Notes: generated by a model not told the origin, from the letters alone. 64,000 bases of DNA from Thermoflexus sp042408815 (GCF_042408815.1 NZ_JBHOQR010000027.1:59319-123318); one strand, 5' to 3'. Shown: positions 25,363-34,917, counted from the first letter of the stretch. Numbers and translations: made by a program.

Positions 25363-27420
25363 GTGAATCGATCGGGAACCGACGTCATCCGCGTGCTGGT
25401 TGTGGGGGATGCGCCGGCTCTGGCCCAACTGGCCACGCGGGGAAGCGGCCCGCTGCGCTTTGAGGTGCGTATCGCCCCTTCCCTACCAGAGGCCGAGGCG
25501 CTGCTGGGGCCCCTTCATCCGGAGCTCCTGTTCGTCGACTGGCGATTGCCCGGCCTGGAGGACTTCCTGGAGCGTATTCGACCGCAACCGATTACCCGAG
25601 TGATAATCGGTCCGCCCCTACCCGCCTCCGAGGTGGTTCGTCTGGTGCGCCTGGGCATTCACGACTTTCTGCTGGCCCCCCATCATCCCGACGAGGTCCA
25701 GGAATGTCTTCGCCGAGCTGTAACCCTGGCCCGCGAGCGCCGTCGGTCCGTTCGGATGGTGGAACGATTGCAACACCAGCTCCAGCAGCTCAGCGTCCTC
25801 TATGAGGTCGGGCAGACGCTGACGGCCTCCCTCCGCCTGGAGGAGATCCTCTCCTCCATTATGGAAGCGGCGATCCATCTGACCCAGGCGGAGGAAGGCG
25901 GCGTATGGCTGCTGGATGAGACCGGCGAAACGCTTCATCTGCGGGTTCACCGAAGCCGGGATGCGAGGGCTTCCCCAGCCGTTTCCACGCTTCCGTTAAC
26001 CATGCCCGTCTCCGACAGCTTGCTGGGGCGGGCGGTCCGCACCGGCCGTCCGATCCTGCTGGGGCCAGGGATTCATCAGCTGGATACCGGGATCCTGGTG
26101 CGCTCGCTGCTCTACGTGCCCCTCCGGTCCCCTGGACGCATCCTGGGCGTGCTGGGCGTGCTGAATCGCATGCGGGAGGCAGACTTCGCCGAATCCGATG
26201 TCCACTTCCTCACGATGCTGGGGGATTACGCGGCTGTGGCCATTGAGAAGGTCCGGCTCTTCGAAGCCATCCAGGCGGAGAAGGGCAAATTGGAGGCCAT
26301 CCTCCGCGGCGTCGAAGAGCCCGTCCTGGTGCTGGATTTTCAGGAGATCCTGATCCTGGCGAATCGATCGGCCCGGCAACATCTCCGTCTTCCTCCCCAG
26401 GTGGAGGGGCAGCCGTTCCGCTCGGTGATCCGTCACCCAGAACTTCTTTCCATGATCGACCAGAAACCCCCGATCGGGCAGACCATCCGTCAGGAGATCG
26501 CGATGCCCGATCGCTTGATCTTTCAGGCCAGTCTGACGGCGGTGGAGGGTGTGGGCTACGTGGTGGTGATGCAGGACATCACCTATCTCAAGGAGCTGGA
26601 TCGCATCAAATCGGAATTCGTCTCCATTGTTTCCCATGATGTCCGCACCCCATTGACCACCATACGAGGCTATGTCAGCCTGCTACCCCGAGTCGGCCCC
26701 CTGAACCCCCGTCAACAGGAGTTCGTGGAAAAAGTGGAACGGGCCATGCAGACTATCGTGGAGCTATTGAACAACCTGCTGGATCTCTCCCGGCTGGAGT
26801 CCGGGTATGCCCTCTCCATGGAGATCTGCTCGCTGGCCCGGATCCTGGATGGTGCTGTCCAGATCATCCGTCCTCAAGCCGAAGGAAAGCAGCACACCCT
26901 GATCCTGGATCTCCCTGCCGATCTCCCGCCCATTCAGGGGGACCCCCGGCGTCTGGAGCAGGTGTTCCTCAACCTGCTGAGCAACGCGGTGAAATATACG
27001 CCTCCGGGCGGACGGATCACCGTGCGGGCTCGGGAGCAGGAAGGCCACATCGCGGTGCAGGTCAGCGACACTGGAGTGGGGATCCCGCCGGCCGATCTTC
27101 CTCACATTTTCAGCAAGTTCTACCGCGTCCGACGCGAGAGCGAAGCCACGGAAGGGACCGGCCTGGGCCTGGCCATTGTGAAATCGATCGTGGAGCGTCA
27201 TGGCGGGCGGGTATGGGCGGAAAGCGAAGTTGGGAAAGGGAGCACGTTCACCATTCTGCTCCCCTGCTGTTCGACCCGTCCCACGCTTCCTGCCATACCG
27301 CACCTTCAAGAGGATTCAACGCAGGATCCCCAGCCACCGCCATATGAGCAACATCCCCAGCCAGACCCCATATCCTCCCAGCAGGCTCCATCCAAAGGGA
27401 ACACGACGGGCGAGCAGTAG
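25363..27420 (+). CDS. Sensor histidine kinase with receiver-like, GAF and PAS domains
   Basis: About 685 residues, with no transmembrane segment seen, so likely cytoplasmic. The N-terminal receiver-like domain (VLVVGDAPAL; LLFVDWRLPG, with a candidate phospho-Asp) lacks the usual DD pair. It is followed by a coiled linker, a GAF domain (about 150-305), a PAS domain (about 310-425) and HisKA with FVSIVSHDVRTPLTTIRGYV. HATPase_c has NLLSNAVKY, VSDTGVGIPP and GTGLGLAIVKSIVERHGG. The GTG start after GGGAGGGGCT is preferred to ATG 25312. After FTILLP the last ~55 residues are low-complexity and overlap a convergent gene by 105 bases. No cognate regulator is adjacent. Confidence 0.88.
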   Translation: MNRSGTDVIRVLVVGDAPALAQLATRGSGPLRFEVRIAPSLPEAEALLGPLHPELLFVDWRLPGLEDFLERIRPQPITRVIIGPPLPASEVVRLVRLGIHDFLLAPHHPDEVQECLRRAVTLARERRRSVRMVERLQHQLQQLSVLYEVGQTLTASLRLEEILSSIMEAAIHLTQAEEGGVWLLDETGETLHLRVHRSRDARASPAVSTLPLTMPVSDSLLGRAVRTGRPILLGPGIHQLDTGILVRSLLYVPLRSPGRILGVLGVLNRMREADFAESDVHFLTMLGDYAAVAIEKVRLFEAIQAEKGKLEAILRGVEEPVLVLDFQEILILANRSARQHLRLPPQVEGQPFRSVIRHPELLSMIDQKPPIGQTIRQEIAMPDRLIFQASLTAVEGVGYVVVMQDITYLKELDRIKSEFVSIVSHDVRTPLTTIRGYVSLLPRVGPLNPRQQEFVEKVERAMQTIVELLNNLLDLSRLESGYALSMEICSLARILDGAVQIIRPQAEGKQHTLILDLPADLPPIQGDPRRLEQVFLNLLSNAVKYTPPGGRITVRAREQEGHIAVQVSDTGVGIPPADLPHIFSKFYRVRRESEATEGTGLGLAIVKSIVERHGGRVWAESEVGKGSTFTILLPCCSTRPTLPAIPHLQEDSTQDPQPPPYEQHPQPDPISSQQAPSKGNTTGEQ

Positions 27421-27651
27421 CCAGGCGGCAAGGACGAAGCCCAGCGAGGGGATCAGGGCCAGAAAGGTGGACCGAGTGAAATGGGCGGTCTGTCCCAGAT
27501 CCCGGGTCTCCGCATAGACGATCCACATGGCCAAAGGGATGCTCAACGGCATAGCCGCCATGATCCCTGCCAGAACCCGGGAGCGCTCCTGGATAATGGC
27601 CACCGCCGCAAGGATCAACCATGCGATGCCGACGTTTATCCAACGCTCCAT
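27316..27651 (-). CDS. Small four-helix membrane protein, DUF3147/GlpM-like
   Basis: 111 residues with about four hydrophobic helices (WLILAAVAIIQ; VLAGIMAAMPLSIPLAMWIV; FLALIPSLGFVLAAWLLLA; GYGVWLGMLLIWRWLGIL). The size and layout resemble DUF3147/GlpM proteins, but this is only a resemblance. Its start directly abuts the stop codon of the MBL-fold gene, so the two are probably co-transcribed. Its 3' third is antisense to the histidine kinase tail. Confidence 0.6.
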   Translation of the reverse strand: MERWINVGIAWLILAAVAIIQERSRVLAGIMAAMPLSIPLAMWIVYAETRDLGQTAHFTRSTFLALIPSLGFVLAAWLLLARRVPFGWSLLGGYGVWLGMLLIWRWLGILR

Positions 27652-28677
27652 CTACAGCCTCCGATAGCAGATCGGCGCCTCGGGATCCCGCTCCAGCTGA
27701 TCCAGATTCGCCACCTGCAGATAACCCCGATCGTAGAGATACTCCACATGCGCCCCTGCCTCCAGGAGGGCCAGGAGCACCCCATAGCCATACTGCCGGC
27801 CAAAGAGCGCCTTGGAGATCTCCAGAATGGTGCGGGGTTCCTGACAGATCTCCAGAACTCGCTCTAGGCGCTGGCGATGAAAAGCCTCGATCGCCGCAAT
27901 CCGCTCATAGGGGTCCAGGATGGGGTCCTCATGCCCCCCGAACGCCAGAGCGATGTCCGGGATCGCCGCCACTCGACGCAGGGACTCCAGATAATGCCCC
28001 AGGCCTGTATAACGGGTGATGCGCTCCGGGGCCTGATGGGGGGTGGTATGGGCCAGGATATGGTCGGAAGTCAGCAACACCTCATCGATCTGGAGGCAAA
28101 CCTGGCCCGGGCAATGCCCGGGGGTGTGATACACCCGGAGGATCCCGAAGAGCAGCTCCCCATCTGTCAACCAGCCCTCTACGGAGGTGGACTGGAACAT
28201 CGTTTTCATACTGAAATAGAGGTCAAGAAGAGCGGCCCGTCGTTCCGCCGAGACGCCGGCCTGGCTCAGGAAATGCCGCAGCTCTCGCGCCACAGTGATC
28301 AGCCGTTCGGGATAGTTCACCAGCACCCGACGATCCAGCTCATGCACCAACACCGGCGCTGCGCTCTGCCGGCGAATGAAGGTTAATCCCCCGAAATGGT
28401 CGATATGGCCATGGGTGATCAGGATCGCGGTCAGGTCGGGCAGATCCACCGGACATCCATAGCGGGTCCGCACGATTTCCAGGCCTCGCTGAAGATCCTC
28501 CTGGCTTTCCGGCAACCCCGAGCCCGCATCCACTAGAATGCGATGGCTGTCGGTCAGGATGAGATAGACATAGCCATCCAGCTCCGGGAAAAGCCGCGTC
28601 GGGAGGCGATAGAGCTCCACCCCGCTTCGCGTCCGGTAGCGCAATACCCCTTCCCGCTCTTCCCACGGTCCTCGCAT
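27652..28677 (-). CDS. MBL-fold metallo-hydrolase
   Basis: 341 residues. The metallo-beta-lactamase zinc signature is THGHIDHFGG, with further ligands in VYHTPGHCPGQVCL and the Asp-containing LTSDHILAHTTPH. A C-terminal helical extension of about 90 residues (winged-helix-like) resembles the beta-lactamase-associated domain of LACTB2-like proteins, which act on thioesters or RNA. The ATG at 28677 has a GGAGGTCATGG Shine-Dalgarno. Substrate unknown. Confidence 0.85.
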   Translation of the reverse strand: MRGPWEEREGVLRYRTRSGVELYRLPTRLFPELDGYVYLILTDSHRILVDAGSGLPESQEDLQRGLEIVRTRYGCPVDLPDLTAILITHGHIDHFGGLTFIRRQSAAPVLVHELDRRVLVNYPERLITVARELRHFLSQAGVSAERRAALLDLYFSMKTMFQSTSVEGWLTDGELLFGILRVYHTPGHCPGQVCLQIDEVLLTSDHILAHTTPHQAPERITRYTGLGHYLESLRRVAAIPDIALAFGGHEDPILDPYERIAAIEAFHRQRLERVLEICQEPRTILEISKALFGRQYGYGVLLALLEAGAHVEYLYDRGYLQVANLDQLERDPEAPICYRRL

Positions 28678-28779
28678 CCATGACCTCCATTCCCCACGAC
28701 TTTGCAACATCGCGGAGACATTCCATGGTATGGGGTTCGGCGCCTTCCCCGCAACCCCCTGAGACGGCCTCGCCTCCGG

Positions 28780-29820
28780 CTATGGCAACAAATCCCGGAT
28801 CACCCGCAGGATCCCCTGATCCCACGCCACCCGATGGGTGACGCCCACCTTGCCCGCCAGATCCCTTTTGTGAGCTCGATACCATTCGTAAGTTCGGATC
28901 AGGGATTCCGCATTGCTGTAGCGAGGGCGCCATCCCAGCTTGGCCTTCGCCCGCTCGATGCTCACGAAAGAATCTTTATCGGCTGTCCCATAAACCCATC
29001 GATACAGCGGAGAGAGGTGCAACATCTCAAAGAGAGCAAGGGCCGCCTTCACCGGCCGAGCGGGCAGAGGCCAGACCCGCGCGCCGGTGCCCGCGTGATC
29101 GCAAAGGGCCTGCACGTCCTCTCGAACCGTCCCGAATCGATCGGCACCGATATTGAACGTGTCATTTGCCTGATCGGCATCCGCTGTAAGGGCCAGCACA
29201 ATGGCGTCGGTCAGATCGTCTACATCCAGCAGCTGATAGCGGTTTCTGCCGCTGCCGATGATCGGGATCGGCTTTCCACGCTCCACCCAGTCAAACAGGA
29301 TCTGGAACACGCCCAACCGGCCGGGCCCGATGAAAGTCTTGGGGCGGATGATGGTCACCACCAGCCCGCGTTCCCGGAAAGATTGACAGAGCCGCTCGGC
29401 CAGGATCTTGCTCTGGCCGTAAGGCCCAACGCCATGGAGCGGATCGTCCTCCATTATCGGATGTTTCTTGGGGATGCCATAGACAGCAGTGGAGGAGATA
29501 AACACCACACGCCGGACGCCGTGGGCCAGAGCGCTCTCCAGCACCGTTTGAGTGCCCTCCACATTCACCGAGAAGATCTCCCGGCGGGGCCACAAGGGCA
29601 AGGCCGCCGCGGCGTGGATCACCGCATCGACGCTGCGCATGACCCGATCCACCGTTTCGCGGTCGCGCACATCCCCCTTATTGAACGAAACCGGCCCGAT
29701 GTAATCTTCCTCAAGGTAATCCGCGATATCCAGCAGGATCGCTTCATGGCCATACTGGAGCAGCTTGTTGGCCATATGGAAGCCGAAGAACCCCGCTCCG
29801 CCTGTGATCAGAACGCGCAT
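28780..29820 (-). CDS. NAD-dependent epimerase/dehydratase (extended SDR)
   Basis: 346 residues. The nucleotide-binding motif ITGGAGFFGFHMANKL lies at the N-terminus, followed by HAAAALP, the catalytic FISSTAVYG (Ser/Thr) and the YGQSK (Tyr-x3-Lys) pair. The C-terminal half (WRPRYSNAESLIRTYEWYRA) is typical of nucleotide-sugar epimerases and 3-beta-hydroxysteroid-dehydrogenase-like SDRs. The substrate cannot be assigned. It is transcribed divergently from acyP; the 262-base gap holds no convincing promoter. Confidence 0.85.
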   Translation of the reverse strand: MRVLITGGAGFFGFHMANKLLQYGHEAILLDIADYLEEDYIGPVSFNKGDVRDRETVDRVMRSVDAVIHAAAALPLWPRREIFSVNVEGTQTVLESALAHGVRRVVFISSTAVYGIPKKHPIMEDDPLHGVGPYGQSKILAERLCQSFRERGLVVTIIRPKTFIGPGRLGVFQILFDWVERGKPIPIIGSGRNRYQLLDVDDLTDAIVLALTADADQANDTFNIGADRFGTVREDVQALCDHAGTGARVWPLPARPVKAALALFEMLHLSPLYRWVYGTADKDSFVSIERAKAKLGWRPRYSNAESLIRTYEWYRAHKRDLAGKVGVTHRVAWDQGILRVIRDLLP

Positions 29821-30082
29821 AACGCCTCCTCCAGATACGGGAGCCTGGGGCTGGCCGGCCCAGCCCCAGCCCTGAAGGATGGAAGGACATTTTCAAGCCC
29901 CCAGCGCAAGCCAGAATGAACCCCAGGGGCGAGAAGCCATTCGCCCTTTCCGGGATCCGGGCCGGCCTGCGCCAGAACAGGAATCAGTAAACATTCAGTT
30001 TCACGAGCCGGCAACTGAGGATCATCGCACCTGGGCAAGCTGAGCTAAAATGTAGAGCGCATTCGAGGCCGGAGGCCGCCAT

Positions 30083-30400
30083 ATGGGAGGGATCGGCCAG
30101 CGAAAACCGCATGAAGAACAGGTTCGGCTTCACGCCATTGTGCATGGGATCGTCCAGGGAGTGAATTTCCGATACTACACCCGGCTGCGAGCGGAGGCCC
30201 TCGGCCTGAGCGGCTGGGTGGCCAATCGCTCGGATGGCACGGTGGAGGTGGTAGCAGAAGGGCCACGATCAGCGGTGGAAGCCCTCCTCACCTTCCTTCA
30301 GCAGGGCCCCCCGGCGGCCCGCGTCGATTACGTAGAAACCTACTGGGAGAAGCCGAGCGGTGAATTCCAGGGATTTCGTATCCGCTACGAAGTGGACTGA
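30083..30400 (+). CDS. acyP: Acylphosphatase
   Basis: A 105-residue enzyme that hydrolyses acyl phosphates. The signature is GIVQGVNFRYYTRLRAEAL, with the catalytic Arg, then GLSGWVANRSDGTVEVVAEG with the catalytic Asn. The start ATG 30083 follows GGAGGCCGCCAT. Its last 41 bases overlap the next ORF. Confidence 0.94.
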   Translation: MGGIGQRKPHEEQVRLHAIVHGIVQGVNFRYYTRLRAEALGLSGWVANRSDGTVEVVAEGPRSAVEALLTFLQQGPPAARVDYVETYWEKPSGEFQGFRIRYEVD

Positions 30401-31682
30401 GGCCCAGGTGCAGCGCCTGGCCTGGATCACCCTTCTGCTGTCCTTCGCCGCCTGTATCGGGCTCAGCATCCTGATCCCGTGGCGGATCGTAACTTATTTT
30501 CGCACGGCCTATATCGGCACACCCGCTCGGGTATCCGCCTTGTCTGGGATCCTCCGCCTGGAGCATCCAGAGAGAGAACCCGTGGCGATCACCCCTGGCG
30601 CTGCCTACCCCCGGCTGACGGAAGGCGATCTTCTGATCACAGACGCTCAATCCCAGGGCCTGGTGATCTTCTCTGAACCACTATTTCCCACGCCTCCAGA
30701 CCTGGCAGCGGTTCAGATCTATCCGAACACCCAGGTGGAAGTGCGATACGCCCGTTACCCACGGTTCGGGATCAGCCCAGAGCCGGCGCGCCTCACCCTC
30801 TATGTCCGCGCCGGCCGGATCCGGGTCATTCGCCTCGAAAGCCGGCGGGCCCTCGAGTTGGTCATTCAGACCCCCCATGGCCAGGCGGAAGTGCTCTCCG
30901 GGGCCCTGGCCGTGGAAGTCCAGAATGACCGGGCGGATTTCACCGTGCGTTCCGGGGAGGCCCGGGTGGGGAACTCGACCGGGATTCGGATCGTGCGAAG
31001 CGATCAACGGGCGCGCATTGGGCTGGACGGCCGGGTGGAAGGGCCGCTGGGAGCAGGGCGGAATCTGCTGCCAAGCCTCTTCCAAGCCCCCCTGCCAGAG
31101 CGAAAGGTGGAGGATCCAGTTCCCCCTGGCCAGTGGGCGATTTTCCAGTTTGTCAAGCAACCCGGCGAAAGCCTGGGGACAGTGGCCCAAACTTCAGACG
31201 CTGGCCGTCGCGTGCTGGCGATCTCACGCTCCGGGTTCGATCACGCCCAAACCGGAGTTTTCGTGGTCCTCAATCAGGATGTGCGGGATTTCCGCTCGCT
31301 TCAACTGCACATCAGCTTGAAGATCCTCTCCCAGGATGTCGCGGTATGTGGGGTCGTGGGGACCGAATGCCCGCTGATGATCCGCCTGGAATATAAGGAC
31401 ATCAACGGCAGCGATCGCCAGTGGCTGCAAGGCTTCTATGCCATCGGCGAAGTGAGCCCCCAAACGCCGGGAAGCTGCCTGCCCCAGGTTTGCCCGCCCC
31501 CCTATAACATGCATATTCGAGTCCCCCTGGGAGAATGGTATACCTTCGATTCGGGGAATCTGATCGAATCGCTGCGAGCCATTGGGGCGCCCCCCGCTAC
31601 CCTCACCCGTCTGCGGATTTATGCCTCCGGTCACAGTTATTCGGTGATGTTCTCGGAGTTAGAGCTGATCGGCGAGGAGTGA
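30360..31682 (+). CDS. Membrane-anchored FecR-like protein
   Basis: Up to 440 residues. One transmembrane helix sits at about 20-45 (AWITLLLSFAACIGLSILIP). A long extracytoplasmic beta-rich region follows, including FecR-like sequence (LYVRAGRIRVIRLESRRALE; VLSGALAVEVQNDRADFTVR) and a jelly-roll-like C-terminal half. No catalytic motif is visible. The GTG at 30360 lies inside acyP, and another GTG at 30408 follows GAGGCCCAG, so the start is uncertain. Either choice keeps the membrane helix. Confidence 0.65.
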   Translation: MNSRDFVSATKWTEAQVQRLAWITLLLSFAACIGLSILIPWRIVTYFRTAYIGTPARVSALSGILRLEHPEREPVAITPGAAYPRLTEGDLLITDAQSQGLVIFSEPLFPTPPDLAAVQIYPNTQVEVRYARYPRFGISPEPARLTLYVRAGRIRVIRLESRRALELVIQTPHGQAEVLSGALAVEVQNDRADFTVRSGEARVGNSTGIRIVRSDQRARIGLDGRVEGPLGAGRNLLPSLFQAPLPERKVEDPVPPGQWAIFQFVKQPGESLGTVAQTSDAGRRVLAISRSGFDHAQTGVFVVLNQDVRDFRSLQLHISLKILSQDVAVCGVVGTECPLMIRLEYKDINGSDRQWLQGFYAIGEVSPQTPGSCLPQVCPPPYNMHIRVPLGEWYTFDSGNLIESLRAIGAPPATLTRLRIYASGHSYSVMFSELELIGEE

Positions 31683-31696
31683 CGCTATGCCGGATA

Positions 31697-32872
31697 TCAA
31701 CCGTGGAACCGGAGCGGCAATGGCGATCCGGCTTCATCCATGCCCTCCGCACGGATGATACCCCGGCGCGCCAGGTCTTCCAAGTCGGCTGCTTCAACTC
31801 CTATACCTTTTAGGATCTCCACCGTGTGTTCCCCCAGACGAGGAGGAGGGCCCATCGCCGCAAACCGTTCGCCATTGAGGGTGAAGGGCAGGCAGGGCCG
31901 TTCCTCCGGGAATGCAGGGGCGAGGTCGGCCAGCGCATGGATCGCTTCCGCCGGCTCCAGCACCGGTTCCAGGCAGGCATCGAGGGTCTCCCGGAGGGCT
32001 TCCCATTCCCTCCGGGGCCGGCTCCGAAACAGCGCGGCTACCTCCGGGATGAGGGCTGGATCGAAGGCGCGGGAGATCCACTCCGGATGTCCCACCGCTT
32101 CGCAGAAAGAACGCCAGAAGGCCGGCTCTAAGGCCGCCAGCGCCATCGCCCCCCCATCCGCCGTGACATACACCCGGTAACATGGAAGAGCCCCGTTGAG
32201 AGGCATTCCCTCCCGGCCCGCTGGGAGCCCTGCTCGATGGGCCCGCCAAAAGGGTTGCATCCAGGTCACCACGACCTCAAAGATCGACGTGTCCAGAATG
32301 AGCCCCCGGCCGGTCCGCTCGCGATAGAAGAGGCCGGCCAGCACCGCAATCACCAGCGCCATCGCCCCGCCGAAATCGGCGACCGGCACAGCCGGCGGCA
32401 TCGGAGGTCCCTCCTGCGGCCCATTGAGCCCCAGAAAGCCAGCCAGGGCAAGATAGTTCAGATCATGCCCGGCCCGTTCCCGCCAGCGGCTGCCGGCCCC
32501 ATAGCCGGTGAGGGAAGCATAAATCAGACGGGGTTGCTGGGTGAGGAGAAGCTCAGGGGCCAGGCCCAGCCGGGCCATCACGCCCGGTCGAAAGCCCTCC
32601 ACCACCCCATCGGCCGATTGAACCAAGCGCAGGAAGAGCTCCCGACCTTCGGGCTGCTTGAGGTCAATGGCCACGCTCTTCTTGCCGCGATTCACCGCGG
32701 CAAACCACGCCCCCATCCCCTCCACAAAGGGAGGCATCTCCCGAAGCCAGTCGCCTCCGCTTGGGGGCTCCACCCGGATGACTTCTGCACCCATCGCCGC
32801 CAGCCACTGCGTGGCGAAAGGCCCCGGCAGCAATCGGGTGAGATCCAGAATGCGGATCCCTGATAGAATCAT
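31697..32872 (-). CDS. CaiB/BaiF-family (class III) CoA transferase
   Basis: 391 residues. The family N-terminus LDLTRLLPGPFATQWLAAMG is followed by AEVIRVEPPSGGD, RGKKSVAIDLKQPEG and SADGVVEGFRPGVMARLGL, with GHDLNYLALAG supplying the conserved Asp nucleophile. It transfers CoA between carboxylic acids. The C-terminus is slightly diverged (about 80 residues). The gene follows cofE by 36 bases on the same strand; a link with F420 metabolism is not established and may be coincidental. Confidence 0.88.
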   Translation of the reverse strand: MILSGIRILDLTRLLPGPFATQWLAAMGAEVIRVEPPSGGDWLREMPPFVEGMGAWFAAVNRGKKSVAIDLKQPEGRELFLRLVQSADGVVEGFRPGVMARLGLAPELLLTQQPRLIYASLTGYGAGSRWRERAGHDLNYLALAGFLGLNGPQEGPPMPPAVPVADFGGAMALVIAVLAGLFYRERTGRGLILDTSIFEVVVTWMQPFWRAHRAGLPAGREGMPLNGALPCYRVYVTADGGAMALAALEPAFWRSFCEAVGHPEWISRAFDPALIPEVAALFRSRPRREWEALRETLDACLEPVLEPAEAIHALADLAPAFPEERPCLPFTLNGERFAAMGPPPRLGEHTVEILKGIGVEAADLEDLARRGIIRAEGMDEAGSPLPLRFHG

Positions 32873-32908
32873 CGCCTTCGCTCCTTTGGATCAGGATTTG
32901 CCCGCTGA

Positions 32909-33682
32909 TCAGCGAAACAGATCATCCGCTCGCTCCCGTACCAGCTCGCGGGCGGAGCTTTCCCGGGGAGTGAAGGGAACGCCTCGGATCAGCACAGCCG
33001 GGATGCCCTCGGCGGCCTGGCCCAGCAACAGAGTTGCCGCCGAGGCCAGCAGATCCCCCAGCGCAACCTCCGTGTGCTGCAGGACGTAACCGAAGAGATC
33101 CGGACGCCCTCGCCAATCTTCCAGAGCCGGAAGGCCGCTGACCCCGATGGCCACACCGATCACCCCCTTTCGGTGCGCTCGGCCATGGCTGTCCGCGATC
33201 ACCACGCCGATATCCACGCCGAACCGGCGCTGGATCCCCTCCCGGATCCGCCGGGCGGAGCCGTCTGGATCCTCCGGCAAGCGGAGGACGATCTCTTCCC
33301 CCTCGGGGGCCACATTCGAGCGATCCACGCCGGCGTTGGCGCAGATAAACCCCAGGCGGTGCTCGACGATGATCAATCCCGGCCGCGCCCGGAGTACCTC
33401 GGCGGTGTCCCAGAGGATGACTTCCAGCAGGCGGGGATCCTTGCCCGTGATCTGGGCCAGCTCCAGCGCGCGCGGAGAGGGAATCACTTCGGAGAGACGA
33501 ACGAACCGACCCTCCGCTTTCGAAACGATTTTCTGTGCCACCACCAGCACATCTCCCGCCTGCGGCCCTCCCGAGCGGCGCAACGCCTCTGACAGCAGAG
33601 CGACCAGATCATCGCCAGGACGGATGATGGGCAGTCCTTCCAAGGGAAACAAGGTGATCGGTTTCCCTTCGGACGAAGTCAT
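32909..33682 (-). CDS. cofE: Coenzyme F420-0:L-glutamate ligase
   Basis: A 257-residue GTP-dependent ligase that adds the glutamate tail to F420-0. Family segments are GDVLVVAQKIVSKAEGR, FICANAGVDRSNV, GVVIADSHGRAHRKGVIGVA and LFGYVLQHTEVALGDLLASA. No C-terminal nitroreductase domain (as in FbiB) is present. The start overlaps the npdG stop by four bases, so the two F420 genes are coupled. Confidence 0.94.
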   Translation of the reverse strand: MTSSEGKPITLFPLEGLPIIRPGDDLVALLSEALRRSGGPQAGDVLVVAQKIVSKAEGRFVRLSEVIPSPRALELAQITGKDPRLLEVILWDTAEVLRARPGLIIVEHRLGFICANAGVDRSNVAPEGEEIVLRLPEDPDGSARRIREGIQRRFGVDIGVVIADSHGRAHRKGVIGVAIGVSGLPALEDWRGRPDLFGYVLQHTEVALGDLLASAATLLLGQAAEGIPAVLIRGVPFTPRESSARELVRERADDLFR

Positions 33683-34353
33683 CCGTTCTTCCTCCTAATC
33701 CCCGTGATCCGAATCCCCGCGCCCTTCCCTTTATAGCGGATGTTGAGCCCGATCAGCACAGCGGTGAGCCCTTCGATGATGGGCGCATTCGCCAGGGGAC
33801 CTGCATCGTAGGCGGTGAACCCGATGGCTTCAGCGAGGGCGATGGCTCGGGCTTTAGCCTCCCGATGATCCCCCACCACCAGCACATCGCACTCAGGGAT
33901 CTCATCCAGATCGTGCAAGTGGAAATGAGAAATATTATGGAAGGCACCTACCACGGGGGTTTCAGGGCCCAGGATCCGCTGGGCTTCGGCGGTGGCGGAG
34001 CCATCCGGTGGTGGAGCATAACGGCGAGGATTGCCGGGATCCAGTGGGACAACCACGTCGATAATCAACTTGCGGGCCAGGATATCCCGAAGAGCCTGGA
34101 GGATCAACGCGTGGCCTTCATAAGGGACGGCAATCACCACGACCTCACCCCAAGCCGCTGCATCCGCGTTCGCGAGGCCGATCAGTTCCGCGAGCGGAAC
34201 GATCGCCCGCAGGCGCTCTGCAGCGTGACGGGCCCGCTCGGGATCCCGGGAGCCGATGGCCACTGGGAAACCTGCCCGGGCCCAGCGAAGCGCCAATCCG
34301 GAGCCCTCCTTGCCAGTCCCCCCCAGGACCGCAATGCGTGGACGGGAATCCAT
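33679..34353 (-). CDS. npdG: F420-dependent NADP oxidoreductase
   Basis: 224 residues. It catalyses hydride transfer between F420 and NADP. The N-terminal Rossmann motif is IAVLGGTGKEGSGLALRWA, followed by IGSRDPERARHAAERL (NADP-binding Ser/Arg) and VVGAFHNISHFHLHDLDE, a segment typical of NpdG/Fno proteins. Together with cofE it shows that the organism makes and uses F420. Confidence 0.92.
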   Translation of the reverse strand: MDSRPRIAVLGGTGKEGSGLALRWARAGFPVAIGSRDPERARHAAERLRAIVPLAELIGLANADAAAWGEVVVIAVPYEGHALILQALRDILARKLIIDVVVPLDPGNPRRYAPPPDGSATAEAQRILGPETPVVGAFHNISHFHLHDLDEIPECDVLVVGDHREAKARAIALAEAIGFTAYDAGPLANAPIIEGLTAVLIGLNIRYKGKGAGIRITGIRRKNG

Positions 34354-34578
34354 TCGATCGCCCTCCCGCCTCGTGAGTTGGAAGCCGCACAGCGGGTCTC
34401 CCTATGGGGAGCGAAGCGCCGAAGATGGCCTTGCCCAGCTCCCCAAGCTCGTTGAGCGAATATATTATAGAGGCACGGGCTTTCCCCTAACGGCGAGGAA
34501 CATCGCCTCGCTCGAATCTGAGCGGGACGGCATCGCTCTGGATATCATATATATAGAGCTCGAACCGGAGGTGCCCGC

Positions 34579-34917
34579 ATGGCGCAGGACAAAGATCTGG
34601 GAGATCTGGAAGCCTTCTTCCGCCGTCTGGAATCCGATCCGGAATCGATCGATGTAGAAACCCTTATCGGAGCCTTTCGGGCGATCCGCCGCTGGATTCT
34701 GGTTTCCTCCATGCGCCTTCAGGTGCTGGAAGAACGGATGGCGGAGCTGGAGGCGGCACGCCGTCGGCTGGAGGAACGAATGGCGCAGCTGGAGGCGGCG
34801 ATGGAAGCTTTGCAGCGACGCCATGAGGAGAGCGAGGCGCTCCTCCGACAGGTCCTGACCCATAACCTCTGGTGGGACCTCGCGCGGGGGGCCATGCCCT
34901 TGTTTTCCCCGAACTGA
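34579..34917 (+). CDS. Coiled-coil protein, function unknown
   Basis: 112 residues. The middle (about 45-90) is a continuous heptad coiled coil with two near-identical units, LEERMAELEAARRR and LEERMAQLEAAMEA. A short amphipathic C-terminus (WWDLARGAMPLFSPN) could contact a membrane. The start ATG 34579 follows CGGAGGTGCCCGC. No family is recognised. Confidence 0.6.
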   Translation: MAQDKDLGDLEAFFRRLESDPESIDVETLIGAFRAIRRWILVSSMRLQVLEERMAELEAARRRLEERMAQLEAAMEALQRRHEESEALLRQVLTHNLWWDLARGAMPLFSPN

